From positions 54,129,000 to 54,192,999 of the forward strand of contig CM074185.1 in NCBI GenBank assembly GCA_037179385.1: DNA of 64,000 nucleotides, given 5' to 3'. Origin of the DNA: Holothuria scabra. Its lineage: Eukaryota; Echinodermata; Holothuroidea; Aspidochirotida; Holothuriidae. Under the pieces are notes generated by a model. The model saw only the letters and a list, made by a program, of their open reading frames with translations, made no database searches and was not told where the DNA came from. Both the position numbers and the translations under genes were made by a program. Positions 11,176 through 24,039 of this stretch are shown here, piece after piece; within the stretch, counting starts at the first letter, position 1; each line of letters begins with the position of its first letter.

Positions 11176-14100
11176 CTGAAACAGTCAGTATCTGATCATG
11201 GTAGTACTTCAATGATCTGATCGACCCGGGCATGATCCTCATGTAGAACATGCTTCGACTCACCAAAGAAAAACGAGTAATATAGGATACTTTGATGTAA
11301 AAGGAAGTTAGAGAATGGGTACTGTAGTACCCATAAGCTTGTGCTTGTGGCAAAACAAAGGCCTATAGTGGGACATGGTGAATGCATGTCACTACCACGA
11401 ACTCCATAATAAAAATATGAAATAATCTTCTGTTATATAATATAAATTCGCTTGATAGATCGTTGTCATTGTATGCTATTTAGTGAATTCATTCATCCAT
11501 GGGTACAGCAGACCTTCAAAACCTGTGTGCATTATCAACATACCTATTTTGAAACGAGTCACGTAGGGTTCTATAGAACCACATGAGGCGGATTGAAAAC
11601 GTTTTGTGTAACTTGGCGGTGTCGAAAAAATAATCACGACACTTTGGTTGAAAATGTTGACAGTGTGTAAAAGGCAAAAGAGGGACGCCTTGTCTTAACA
11701 TTCATCATGCATCGACACATGGACATAAACAACAAATGTTCAGACTAGCTCGTACCAATCAGAAATCAAGTTTAATCACCTGATCAGGTGTGACTCGTCT
11801 CATTAGATCAATAGTACATAAAATTAGGCTACTCTTCAGATGAAAGGGTGTTTTTCACACTTTTCATTGCAGATTAAAGTTAACAGACAACAAGTGGCAT
11901 GGCACTTGCTTTGGTTAACAAAATCAGTTCAGGGTTCTTTTCAGGACTTTTTTGCTTGGAATTCGGAATGGCGAACATCCTGTGCACCTCCCGTCACGAA
12001 AACTTTCATTTTGTAGCAAAACTTAGAGGCCTTTTTCATGTGCATTATCCATCATCAAGCTTACAGGAAATCATTTCGGAAAAAAACTTCCAAAACGAAA
12101 CAATCAGGACTGATAGTAGTAGTTACAACTGACTGTCCTTGAAATGAAGGTTGCAAAAAAGATACCAATAGCCATATTATGGCATGTCCCATCCTATATA
12201 CATCACACGATTTGCGTATTAAGCTCATGTTTATGCATGATTAAGTGCAAATCAGAAGTCAAGTAAGGGTAGGTGGAGCGCTATCTGACGTCACATGAGT
12301 AGTCGACGAACCTTGCACATTTGAAGGAAAGGCCCGAAATCATCAAAGGTGACTTCATCGAAAGGCTTGAGAGGATTTCTTTCAAAGCGATTTTACTGCC
12401 GGGATTGATTTTTCTTTGTTTGGTCGTTATGACTTAGTGCAAATTAGAAGTTATCCTGTAAAATGGTCAAAATTTGACGTATTTTGCAGTAATTTTCTTG
12501 GTTTGTAAGGCTTTTCGTATCATGCAACTAACCTTGTCTCATGCCCTTAAAGGCCAACGACCAACCCCAACATACTTAGATTCATCCCAAAAGACCCGGA
12601 GAGTGCAGTTTCGGCAAGCGAAGCCAGAAATTTGTGTTTATCAAAAGTTTTTGAAACTTGAGAATTAAAACTTGAACATTAAAGGTGGTGCCTGTCAAAC
12701 GAATTGGTACTAGGAACATGATTTAATTATCTTCAAGTTTAATGTCTAACAAATTTGGTCGAGATTTCTCACAGTTCACTGTACCAACGTTGAAAATTAA
12801 CAGAGCGATATTTTATACTAACAGTTCAACTACTTCCGAAATACCGACACGTGAACAATTGTAGACAATAAGTGGTAACGATTTTCATAACCGCGATTTC
12901 TGGTTAAATGTCAAGAGAAGTCTCAAATCTAATTATTTCTAAGGCTCTGGAGTTTATACCCGAATAATCATTCGTGATTTCATTCGAAAGATTGTGTAGT
13001 ATCTGTTCATTTCAGTCAGACTAGAAGTCTTTTCGTTCAGCCCATCGCAATGAAAAACCAACCAAGGGGCTGCAGCCACAGAGGGGCTACGCAGGCCATG
13101 AGGTTGGTCAAGTGTTGTCCTTTAGTGGACGCAACAGCTTCTCCGGGAAGCAGTATAAAGTTTGATTCCGTCGAACGATCCGTTGCCAGCGGGTCGGGGG
13201 AACTCTAGAAAAAGATTTCATTCGAAAGATTTAGTGGCCTTTTAATTTGCGGATGTGATTTTTTTAAAGTTGGTTCCTACGATAAAAAATCACCATTAAC
13301 GCCTTACACCCGATGTTCCTATGTCTTCCGTACTTCAGGAAAAATGTATACAACCCGGTCGGTTAAACCCGTCAAGACAGAACTCGCCGATAGAACTCGC
13401 CGACAGAATAAGTTAAAAGGAGTTCCACCCTCATCCCAAACAACAATTTTTGTAGTAGTATACAGAAATTCTTAATTGACAAAGGTCTTTGATCGACAGC
13501 AAGTTCAAAAAAAGAAGAGAATTGTAGCTTCTAAGCAGCATGCGTCCTACTGTCTTCGAGTGCTTTGCTTAAACATTGCAGTCTTGTATACTCAAGCTAA
13601 AGTAATAAACTGAGATAGTGTCTGGGTCGGGAGGAGTTTAAGACAGTTGTGAGACTTAAGTTTTTTAATTTTTCTAACCTAGTGGTTAGAAAAATTGAAA
13701 CTGTTTGGGATGATAGGAGTGAGCCTTTTATAGTCAATAAAGACTCATATACCCAACTAATGAATTGTTGGGAATTGCCGATTTTAACAAATGAGGTGTT
13801 AGCTTCGACTTGGTGTGACGTCAGAAAGGGGCACCGTCTACCCTTATTCTGTTGTTTGCCAGTTATGATAAACGGTTTGGTTTCCACGGTTCGAAAACAA
13901 TGTAGCAGTTAAAATATTCTATCTACAGGACCTTTTTGTAGACTTCAAGAACCATTGTAAAAAGTGGGGTGGGGGATCTGAACTGTGAATTCTCCAACTT
14001 ACTGCGGTAGAGGTCTAGGGCAAGTAGGAAAGTATCTAAAAAGTCTCAAAAAGATTTGGCAATGTTTTAGGATTGGCCATTCTAAGGGAGTGAGGGTCTA

Positions 14101-15599
14101 AAGAGAACCTACCCCCTTTGGATAATTTTCCCGTTTTTGGAGGACTGGTTTTGAAACAGTTTTTATGATGACCAGCAGGGGCATTTCTGTTGCGCGGTCT
14201 GATAGGCTCCACATACTTCCGAGTGATTCCCCCAAGTATCAGTGATGTAGTTCTGACTTGACGTCCCATATCTTTTTAGTCACTTGCAAGACGTTATCAT
14301 GTGGCAAAATACCGTGTTGAGTGTTCATAACTGATATCAGGAATTCTACACTTTTTAACCCGAATTATGGTCACCCTAGTCTTACCCAAGACCATAATAA
14401 TAGTTGATAGTACACAACATTTGAAAGGCGTACGGACTATTGTATACACACCCGCTTTATGGGAGCATATCCCAATTAGCAGGAGCTAATTGTTAAATGC
14501 TTTTCGACCGCAGTTACGTAACAGCATGCACAATACATGCATTCGGGTCAGTTAGTGGTTGCGGCCCTATAGCAACAGAAAACAATTTAAGTAAAATATT
14601 ACCGTGGTTCTTGCTTGGAGGCTAAATTTATTCTGATTTATACATCAATACTTCCACAAAATATTGATTTAAATCTTTTTAAAGATTAGTCTTCCATTTG
14701 CAAACTTACAAAATACCTTCAGTACAAATCGTTAGGACCTTTTTAGCCAAGAAACACTCTTTACTCCCTATGATTTAAGTAGAAGACACCTGGACTTCAT
14801 AAAAGGTCACTTATCCGGTCGACCTTTCTATTCTTTGTCGCAGTTACAACACGTGTGTGGCTTTCGTTGAATCATTTCGTCACGTCACTTCAATCGGATC
14901 ATAGTAGTGTATAGGTAATTACTGAGTCTCACTTGCTATTTTCACAGCTTGAAATTAGACCCCAAGAGAAGCTTTGTAATTGGGCTATACTGAAGGTTGT
15001 TTTGGACTGCCCACATCTAAAGAAATATTTCTCCCTTCTTTCGGGAAACTTTTCATACTTAGGTTTTGATTTGATATATTATGGAATGATTTGGGGTTTT
15101 CTGTAAGATTGTTTTTGAAAGTATATCAAACGAAGTACCATTGGTGAAAAAATTGGCTTAGTTGAAGCAATTTTGTGGAAATTATGGGCCTTAGAAGATG
15201 GCGGAGGCATACCGAAATTTAAGTGAAAAACAAGGTGGTTTGAACTTTGAGGTGAAATAGCAAACGGTCATGATATGGTTAATAGAAAGTGCCTTGGATG
15301 GCCAACTTGTCAGCTTTCATGTGAGGGGTAACTTGATCCTGGCGAAAACTTCGACAAGCTTTTAGAGGCCTGTTTACTTTTTGGATTTAGTGTGTAAGTC
15401 AATGGAGGAATTAATTGTGGTATGCTACCTCAATATGTCTTCTCAAATTTCTGTAGATACTACCATGGAACTCCATGGTACTGTAGTTTGTACTCAACGA
15501 AACATCGAGTAAAGGTAAAGTCTAACTGGCAAACGCCCTCAGTTTATTAAATCCGAAGACCATAACATGTGCTATAGACGTCTTGACAAAGAATATGGT
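11176..15599. other. No gene recognised
   Basis: About 4.4 kb without a supported exon. TGACGTCA sites lie near 12287 and 13816. Open frames near 11196-11387, 13649-13912 and 14036-14269 (minus) have no recognisable domain. The last is rich in Lys, Arg and Pro but lacks support. Confidence 0.5.
15180..15410. repeat. Diverged repeat copy 1 ending TTTAGTGTGTAAGTCAATGG
   Basis: Contains AGATGGCGG near its start, a middle block with GGCCAACTTGTC and AAAACTTC, and ends at TTTAGTGTGTAAGTCAATGG. A related stretch at 16810-17035 has the same order and the same end, so both are old copies of one family. Confidence 0.45.
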
Positions 15600-16060
15600 A
15601 CCCCAGATACTGATCTTGGGAATTTTTGGAAAATTCCGTTTCTGAGCTCAGGTGACCCCAGACGATTATCTTGTGAATTCTTGGAAAATAATGTTGTATG
15701 GCCGTGGTGACCCCAGATGTATATTTTTAAAATTCGTGGGAAATTTGCTTCTACCTACAGTGAACAAGTATGACAATCCTGGTAACTTCTGGGAAATTTT
15801 GCTTTAGACCTCTGTAATTCCATATGACGATCTTGGGAATTCTTGGGGATTCGCTGTTTGACCTCTGGTAAACCCAAGACCACTATCTTGGGAATTCTTG
15901 TAATGTTCTGCTTTTTTACCTAAGTTGACCCCAGGTGAAAGATCTTGGGAAGTCTTTTGGGGAAATTTGCCTTTTGATCTCTGGTGACATTTAATTGACA
16001 ATCTTGGAACTTAGTGAGAAATTTACCCTTTTGACGTCTGATGACCTCAGGTCTTCTAAA
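15600..16060. repeat. Degenerate tandem repeat, about 80-bp unit
   Basis: About six diverged units. Each carries a GATCTTGGGAATTCTTGG-type block, a GGAAATTTTGC block and a CTCTGGTGACCCCAG block. Units start near 15612, 15668, 15745, 15828, 15890, 15948 and 16000. It shares the GTGACCCCAG word with the satellite at 42-55 kb, but the units otherwise differ. Confidence 0.6.
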
Positions 16061-16809
16061 ACAATAGGATTCTCTTTTGAGAGTTTAGTTGCAAACAAAA
16101 GTTCAAAATAACAAATTTCTGATATTCTCTACCAGGCTATCCTACGAGTGAAGATTTTAGCCCAGTTGTCAATACAATTTTCTGTAAAATTTCTCTTAAA
16201 TGAATGGCATTTCACTCCAGTGGAAGTTCGAGATAAATTCTAAAACGGCTTGCCATACGAACGATCCCCCACCGGGCTCATTCGATCTGTTCGGGGCTGC
16301 TTGGTGTTTTGCTTAGTTTTGGTTTGTTAGAAATAGTGTTAATATTCTACATAGATTTGGCCTGTTAATATGGCCAGTGAGCCCTACCCGTCATTACAAT
16401 TTGAACTTGTGGCCTTTCGGGGAGTGAATTCTGAGTTGTAGGTTTCTATTTTTGTCCAGTTTCTTGATGTTTGGATCTTTGTAGTCTTGCTCAAGCCGGT
16501 ATTATTAGAAATGCAGTATGTGCACACACTACCGAACGTCTGTAAAAACAAGTGTTACACGCCGTCTGCATGCCCTCAAATTTTATTTCTAAAGAGATAC
16601 CCGAGAACGTACAGGTAGCGGACCACGTACTCCAATACTCGTGCCTGTAAAAATGTTTACTGACAGACAAAGTACCTAAAAAATTTATGGGATGTTGTTT
16701 ATAACTGTTAACTATAAAATATGATCCCTATTGCATTTGGATTTTGTGTAAACAATGAGTTGAAATGCAGACTGTGCAAAATTCAAGGAAATTTGACCAA
16801 TTTAAGTGC

Positions 16810-17035
16810 CATTTTTTATGATATTACTCCGTGCATGGTGAGAAATACCTTTTTCGAATAGCTATTATGGCGGGAAACACGTCCATATCATTCAAGGCCC
16901 TCTAGCTCAAAACTTCAAAGGCCAAGTATGGAAACTTGAAAGCTTCGGTCAGAGAGGTGGCATGTCTTGGTTGAAAACTTCTACTGGGAGCTAGGGGGCA
17001 CGGAAGTAGCCTAATTTAGTGTGTAAGTCAATGGG
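16810..17035. repeat. Diverged repeat copy 2 ending TTTAGTGTGTAAGTCAATGG
   Basis: Partner of the copy at 15180-15410; the two share the same terminal 20 bases and scattered internal blocks. Confidence 0.4.
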
Positions 17036-17104
17036 ACTTATAATAAGTGGCTCTCTACCTACACTGAGTCTAGTTGATATGCGCCCTAAATTCAGGATGT
17101 AGTG

Positions 17105-17146
17105 TCAAACCAGGGAGGTGTTTTTAATAACACCTCCATGGTTAAT
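17105..17146. repeat. Hairpin CCAGGGAGGTGT / ACACCTCC
   Basis: ACCAGGGAGGTGTTTT is followed after a few bases by AACACCTCCATGGT, forming a stem of about 16 pairs. A closely related hairpin lies at 32932-32976, which suggests a small element family. Confidence 0.55.
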
Positions 17147-17166
17147 GTGGAAAATAACTTACTAAC

Positions 17167-17322
17167 GTCTTGACCAAGAAAATGGTCTTTGTTGTCGGGT
17201 GATGGTTGTTTGGTCAGGTATTGCTCTTCTGTTTCGGATTCCTGTATTTGTTCGGGAGCGGTGTTGGCGGTTTTAGTTTCGTTTGCAAGGGTGTTGCGAT
17301 GTTCGTTTTTTTTGTTGGCCAT
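17167..17322 (-). CDS. Possible first coding exon, unknown protein
   Basis: An ATG-initiated frame of about 52 codons, rich in Asn, Lys, Glu, Thr and Gln, starting MANKKNEHRNTL. It ends at a strong 5' splice site, GTTA|GTAAGT. The composition is hydrophilic and looks disordered. I do not recognise it, and no matching downstream exon was found, so it may be a chance frame or the start of a repeat-encoded protein. Confidence 0.22.
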
Positions 17323-18658
17323 AGATTATTCGTTTAGCCGGTCTAGCCGAGTTCGATTTTAGCACGTGAAAAAAAAAATCGAAAGTTCCATCCCTATCAG
17401 ACACGGAAAGGACCTTGTGCAAACATTATTTAAAACTGGCTGATCATTTGACATTTCTTCTCTTTCCTGTAACGTCAAAATGTATGTACCCAAAACTGAA
17501 CTCGGCTATCCTTATCTATGGATAGCTTTTTTTTTTAAAACCTATGATGATAATTTGAGTTGCACGTCATGCCATGACGGATAATTTTGCGTCACGGCTG
17601 CTGCATTTTTGAGGGAAAAACCTGCGGTTCCCAATGTTAGTACCGACCTCTGGTTCATTCTGACTCCATTTGGCTGCTTCATTGAGCAGCAGTTTTAATA
17701 ACCACTCTGATGCAATACAAGTCCAACAACTATTGGCTCAAATAACAACTTACAACAAATTCTGAAAACAGTGATGGCAAAAACTGATCGAATTACTTAT
17801 AGTGCATTAAAGGCTACATCTAGTGTCAGTTTATTCTGAAATAAACTGCTATTAAATGCTAGCCTTCATGTTCATTTTCAAATGCATAAATGGGCAGATC
17901 ATTGGTACTGGGAACAGTTCTTGACGAGGTTGAGCATAGGGAATTTTTCTAAATGCACTATCTATTTTACCATGTATATGTTTTGCGCATGCTATCTGAA
18001 GGAGCCTTAGGGCTTAATTCGTTAGAGTGGTGTATGGTTAAGGATCAGTGTAAGTTTGAGGCGATTGCTTTTTTCTTCAAAGCTGATTTCCAATATCCAA
18101 GACTCTTTTATTCATGTCTTGTTCTTTCAAGGGCGTAGATATGGAGCCGATTTCACCAACAATAATTTCTGTGATACAAAAAAAAAAAAAAAAAAAAAAA
18201 TAGAAATTATCGCTAGTAGCAATAGCGATGAATTTTGGGTTCCTCTGCACCTATGGCAAACAATACAACTTAGCAATGAAAAATTGAAAATTGATTTCTA
18301 TAGTTTACGGGAATCGTTTTAAAAGACGGTCGATAAATTACGATCCATTTAATATTTAGCGATGGATTTCGCCGTTAGCCGTGATCGCTAAACGTTAGAG
18401 AAAACGGTCCCAGACTCAGATCGTTTCCGTGACATGACGAGTCAATAAGAAATTTACCCAAACGAAGTGACGTGCGCAGATAGGCCTACCTGCAATATCT
18501 ACAAAAGTATACACGCATATTCACAAAACATAAATAGATGGATCTTTAAATGCAGTAGTATTATTGTTTTGAATATGCTCAAATCACGGGCTTATATAAA
18601 TGGACACAGCATGTAACGTATACGTCTTACACGCAGATGGTCGCCACCGGCTGGGACA
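17323..18658. other. No gene recognised; poly-A run inside
   Basis: AT-rich. A run of about 22 A lies at 18179-18200. Open frames at 17953-18322 have no features. Confidence 0.45.
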
Positions 18659-18909
18659 AAAAAGGCGCACCAAGATGGCCGTCGTGAATCTATAAATCGT
18701 CTGACTTGACGATGACTTTGTAGCATTTTAAGCAAAAGTTGAACTTGAATGGCAAACAATATCATATTCCTGCAATAAAATGAATTTGACCTTACCTTGC
18801 CAACTTTCAAAAATATATCAACTTTCTTGCAAAATATGGTGATGTATTTGAGCAAGTCCAAACATTCACACAAAACCATAGCAGACGGCCATCTTGGTGC
18901 GCTTTTTCT
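18659..18909. mobile_element. Inverted-repeat element with YY1-like ends
   Basis: GCGCACCAAGATGGCCGTC near 18664-18682 is exactly reverse-complemented near 18886-18904, flanked by A runs on one side and T runs on the other. The roughly 200-base interior has no coding capacity. Each arm contains CAAGATGGC, the core of a YY1 site. Confidence 0.55.
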
Positions 18910-21245
18910 CACACTACGGTAGAGACAATGTACCGTGCGGTAAGCTCTGTCCATGTATAGGAAGTCCGTGACTCAAATTCACGTTTTCTACAAGCCAAAA
19001 AAAAAAATTTGTACACCACAATGTTACATTTTCTTCAAATTGCCTGTTTTTTTAATCTGCCAGAATTATTGGAGGGGTTGCAAAACTATGTGCTGGCCAC
19101 CAGTATTTTCATTGGTGAGGCGATTGATCCGTGTCCGACGATTAAGGTCCCTGCATGTGCTCTTTAATTTACGGAGAAGACATTCGCGATCTATACAATC
19201 ACATGGACTTGTGAAAGTGTGTGTGCCCACGTGTATTAGCATAAGCGCTTAGCTTGTCACTCTACACTATCTGAAAAATGTTTTAGGGCCAAAGCCAAAA
19301 ATACCGCAGTGTGACTAGGACGACGTTTGGAGGATGTTTTTCATTGTTTTGTCTATATTATTGTTTAGTAATTTAATGTCAATTGTTGATTTTATAAAAA
19401 ACTCTTATGAATACAAAAACCATGCTGTAAAAACGTATCGAAGATTAAGCATGTTGTCATGTCATAGCAGTAAGTGCTAATTGCCTCTAGGGACGTCATG
19501 AACAAAACTTGGTTCCTATACATGTCAAAGATTTTGCATGTTTTCATCAAAGTTTGAAGGAGTTGAAACACGTTTATGACATGGATACGAAGTCCAATTA
19601 CCTTGGTAATGATGAGGTACTGTAAAGGGGTATAAAATATCTCACTGCTAACTTAGGGTATGATGTTTTTTTTTTTCAAAAACAAAACGGAAGCGCGGGG
19701 ACGGAACGCGTGGGACGAACCGCGAGGGACGGGGTTTTTGTCCACGCAAGTGAAATGAGGATTTGCCGTTAGAAGTCCTCACTTTTACTTCAAGTGTACC
19801 ATTTCTCTGTACAAAATGATCAGGGACATGCTTACAAACCCCTGCTGAAAGGAACGATGGTCAGGACGGGCAGAGAGAGAGAGATGAGAGAGTGTACATA
19901 TACACTGCTGTAGTGAGGTTATATCCCACAGTTATACTGTAAGGGGTGCATTCGAAATGCTCGGGGTGAAATTTGGAAAATTGGGGAATTGGGGGTGAAT
20001 TATACACAAGGGGGGGGGGATTTTGTGAATAGGGGAAAATTTGCATGAATTCGGTTTTCATACTCACAACTGAAAATACATAGCTTCATGTGACCGGTAG
20101 CCATCAGTCAGAATATAGCTTGTATAACTGTACATAGTTGGTGCTTAGAGAGATATTCTAAACATTAGCTCTCTAGTTGTATGAATGGACGGTTACCGAT
20201 GGCAATAATCTTCTACGAATCTAGTTTTTAGTGTTCAGTAATTTGGTATTTTATAGTACCAGGGGTAAATGGTGGAAAATTTTCTTCCCAAGTGGGGAAG
20301 TGGATCATAAAGGTTGAGAAGTACTGTTATAGACAGTCTCATCAACATATTCATTATGCGGTTTTATTTGGTTATTTAAAAATTTAACCCCACTAATTAT
20401 AACTGTGGGTGGTGTTCTTCTCTTAACGCAATACTTGCTCCAAGTGGATCTCCTTTCATGTCAGATGAAAGTCAAGCTATACTGTATTCGCAGTATGATT
20501 TATTCCTAACCTCATTTTTAACATCATGTTGTATAAGTTGACCTAAGAGCTGAATGTCCAGTGATATCATGGTCAATAAGACTTAACAATTGTAGTAAAG
20601 CTTGATAAATAAATAAGAAAAATCTATGCGGGCTTCCATGTCATTTGGCCTTCCAGTCTTAGTTTTAATGTAAAGTTAATTTTATTTTCAATGAACATGC
20701 TCCTGCTCAATGGTGATACCTTAGCACCGTAGCATTGGAAACACTGTCCTTCAAGGCCTAAAATTTGAATTTTCCTTTCAAGTAATGTCTCCGTTTTTGA
20801 AGTTTCTTTTTCGAAAAAGATATTTTCCTTTTAATTTCCTTGTAAAAACTATCTACCAATTTCCTACCCACACTGCACACATCTATGCACCTGTTAAGTA
20901 AGATTAACAATTAGGCTCGAATATTGTACTAGGGGTTGGAAAAATATGGGGGTACATTTGAATGGTATAAATGAAGTCTCCAGTATCCCTATCTCAACAA
21001 TTGTTTGATTTAATAAATGCATGTTTCACAAATTTCGGGGAATTCCTGTCATGTATGTGTCAAATGAGTCAAATATATCCCTTTAATATTTAATGCATTT
21101 CATTACCGATTAAAATTCGCTGCGATAGCAACGTGCTAAATGTTAAGTTTGTTAAGACACATATTATTCAGCTGTACCTAGGTGTCTGTTACGAATAGAA
21201 TATTGAAAGATTTTAATTTAACGACAGTTGCACTAGGAAAATGAA
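18910..21245. other. No gene recognised
   Basis: Includes a GC-rich stretch at 19685-19740 and a G run near 20011-20019. No exon, RNA gene or clear element seen. Confidence 0.45.
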
Positions 21246-22155
21246 TATGGCACGCCAAAAGGCTCACCAAATATGATGATGTTCTAAAAATACACGTTCA
21301 TGTACTAAAATTACACGTTCATGTACCAAAAATATACGATGATGTATTAACTTCATATGATCATGATGTAAATTTACACCATCATGTACTAAAACCATAA
21401 GTTCATCATGTTAAATGTTACGTTGTACATGTAAAATCACACGTTGTTCATCTTAAAACACACGTTGTACATGTTAAAACGTAAGATCATCATTTTATTA
21501 TTGTCTCTTCCGCACGCCATACAGAGTGAGCCTTTCGGCCTACCAGAAGTCCGCCTAAAGGCTCACCGAATTTGATGTAGAAAAAGTACACGTTCATGTA
21601 CTAACTGCTTACGATCATGTACAAATTTCATACGTTCGTGTACTGATTTCATACGTTCATGTACTGATTTCATATGATCATGTACTAAATGTCAGTACAT
21701 GATCGTAAGAAATCAGTACATGATCGTATCAAATCAGTTCATGAACGTAAGCAAACAGTACATGAACGTGTGAAATCTGTACATGATCGTAAGCAGTAAC
21801 TACATGAACGTGTACTTTTACTACATCAAATTCGGTGAGCCTTTAGGCGGACTTCTGGTACGCCGAAAGGCTCACTCTGTATGGCGTGCGGAAGAGACAA
21901 TAATAACATGATGATCTTACGTTTTAACATGTACAACGTGTGTTTTAAGATGTACAACGTGTGATTTTACATGTACAACGTAACATTTAACATGATGAAC
22001 TTATGGTTTTAGTACATGATGGTGTAAATTTACATCATGATCATATGAAGTGAGTACATCATCGTATATTTTTGGTACATGAACGTGTAATTTTAGTACA
22101 TGAACGTGTATTTTTAGAACATCATCATATTTGGTGAGCCTTTTGGCGTGCCATA
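21246..22155. repeat. Near-perfect 0.9-kb palindrome of short tandem units
   Basis: The outer ends TATGGCACGCCAAAAGGC (left) and its exact reverse complement (right, ending at 22155) begin two arms of about 445 bases that pair almost throughout, with a loop of only a few bases near 21690. Each arm is itself built of roughly 20-base units: TACATGAACGTGTA, TACATGATCGTA and ATGTACAACGTG types. Inner blocks CGCACGCCATACAGAGTG and AGAAGTCCGCCTAAAGGC sit part-way down each arm and resemble the outer end, which suggests nested elements. Outer TA bases would fit a TA target duplication. There is no coding capacity. Confidence 0.92.
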
Positions 22156-23499
22156 AATAAAAACGTACAATTAATTCCGTGCAGGCATTGAAACTACATG
22201 TTAGTTGGCCCAGCAGAATTTTGCCCCGTTAAATTCCGTTCCTTGTTAAAACTTCCGTCACTGATAACAACCCTTCACAGATTAAGTTATTTGATCACTC
22301 CCAACAAGGGTTAAATACACTAATAACTGATATATTGGAAACTTTCATTTATATTATTCTAATTTTTGTTAGAAAAAAAAAAAAACACATTGTTTGTGTC
22401 ACAAACCTCGAGACTCAATTTTTCACTTTTTACTCATTTTTTGCAAGGGAATTTTGAAAATATTTACATTCAGTTAACTGTGTGTAGACATGGATATCAT
22501 AAAAAACCCAACCAAAATGTATCTCATTCAATGTAATAAATTACCGTGAAATATTAGGCTAACCAAATTCCTTCCCTCGCAGACTGTAAGCTGCATTATG
22601 CATTTTGAACTTGTCTGTACCAATAATTATGCAAGTTTTCCCAAAAATTTTCTGCATATTTAGTAAGGTTACTTAGTTGAACCGTAATATCACCCAAATG
22701 TAAAGCCTGTCCATAAGAGTCATTTTAACTTTGAGGTTTGATGATGCATGACAATTTTTGGTTTGCACCCACTACTTTGATATTTAGCTTTACTTTATAA
22801 GGAAAAAACCCTCGGGCTTTTATATTGAGGGTAACAAAGTTCACTTGAGCTCTCCAATGGTCAAACTTAAAAATTTTAAGTTTGTAAGAATTGATACTTT
22901 TATAACTTTATTTTCAAATTTGTCGGTTTGCGACACGTCACTTCCCGTCAAAACATTATGTTGGAGTGGAAACTAATGGCCTATTGCGTATTCAGGAGAG
23001 TAACACATGATTTTTTTCACTCCAACACAGAGTCTGGCAGAAGAGCGCGTACTTGTTACCATATTATGATACTCATTCAATTCCTGCTTCACTCCAATTT
23101 TGTTCGCGTAAAGAAAAGACCCAGTGACGGGCGGACGGACCATATGGTTTTGTTTAAGTTCAAAGTCCAGCTATAATCATCATAAGTTTAACTACGAAAT
23201 CTTGTAGTTACAGGTTATTATCAATCTATCTCAAGAATCAAGACAGCAATAGATAGCTCTCAGTGACGTCACGACTAGGCATTAGCAATCGCAATATCTA
23301 AGGGCAAGCCTGTGCCTACATATAGTGGTTGCCCTCAGACATGGCTAAGATAAGCCACGTGAAAGGCTTCTATGACGTCACGTGAGAACTATCAAAGAAG
23401 GGAAAGATTGCAGGGCAATAGAAACGTTATTTGTGTAGTGTTCTTCTATGTGTATCACCATTTCGTTGAAATTAAGGCGGTATAATTTGTATTGACACT
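22156..23499. other. No gene recognised
   Basis: AT-rich. Two TGACGTCAC sites lie at about 23264 and 23372. A poly-A run lies near 22373-22386. The open frame at 22928-23176 is unsupported. Confidence 0.45.
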
Positions 23500-23782
23500 A
23501 TGATCGATCGATCGATCGCGATCTATCAGTTTATCTGTCTGTCTATCTGTCTCTCTGTCTATCTGTCTCTCTGTCTATCTTTCTATCTGTCTATCTGTCT
23601 ATCTGTCTATCTGTCTATCTGTCTATCTGTCTATCTGTCTATCTGTCTATCTGTCTATCTGTCTATCTGTCTATCTGTCTATCTGTCTATCTGTCTATCT
23701 GTCTATCTGTCTATCTGTCTATCTGTCTATCTGTCTATCTGTCTATCTGTCTATCTGTCTATCTGTCTATCTGTCTATCTGT
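23500..23782. repeat. (GATC)n then (TCTGTCTA)n microsatellite
   Basis: A short (GATC)4 tract at 23502-23518, then about 250 bases of TCTGTCTA units, nearly uniform after 23585. The Leu-Ser-Ile-Cys open frame across it is an artefact. Confidence 0.95.
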
Positions 23783-23993
23783 CTCGAGCATACTCCACTT
23801 CATCTAAAACTTGTAATCTCTGTCTGGAAGAAAATTTCTTCATTATACTCAAACTTTCAATCTTAAAATGGAAATTGAAGCGAACAAAAAAATAGTTAAC
23901 TTCTTAGATCTTACCCTTGATCTTAGCACAAGCACATACAAGCCATACATGAAGCCCAACAACACCCTCTCTATGTGGAGTATGTGGAGTGGA
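23783..23993 (+). pseudogene. Penelope-like retroelement fragment, copy 1
   Basis: Encodes [16 protein letters not shown] (a motif normally downstream of the GIY-YIG region in these elements), then, without the expected spacer, EIEANKK..VNFLDLTLDLST and YKPYMKPNN (reverse-transcriptase 3' region). It is almost identical to the start of the next copy at 24038. The tail of one unit is thus fused to the middle of another. Confidence 0.6.
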
Positions 23994-24039
23994 GTATCTG
24001 TCTATCTGTCTATCTGTCTATCTATCTATCTATCTATCT
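23994..24039. repeat. (TCTGTCTA)n short tract
   Basis: About 45 bases of the same microsatellite as 23520-23782, separating two near-identical retroelement fragments. Confidence 0.85.

Noticed and set aside
23500..23895. Leu-Ser-Ile-Cys-Val-Tyr repeat protein
   Set aside because: Translation of the (TCTGTCTA)n microsatellite running into a retroelement fragment.
23520..24039. CRISPR-like array (repeats with unique spacers)
   Set aside because: The repeats are a contiguous microsatellite and the intervening sequence is a duplicated retroelement fragment; the DNA is eukaryotic.
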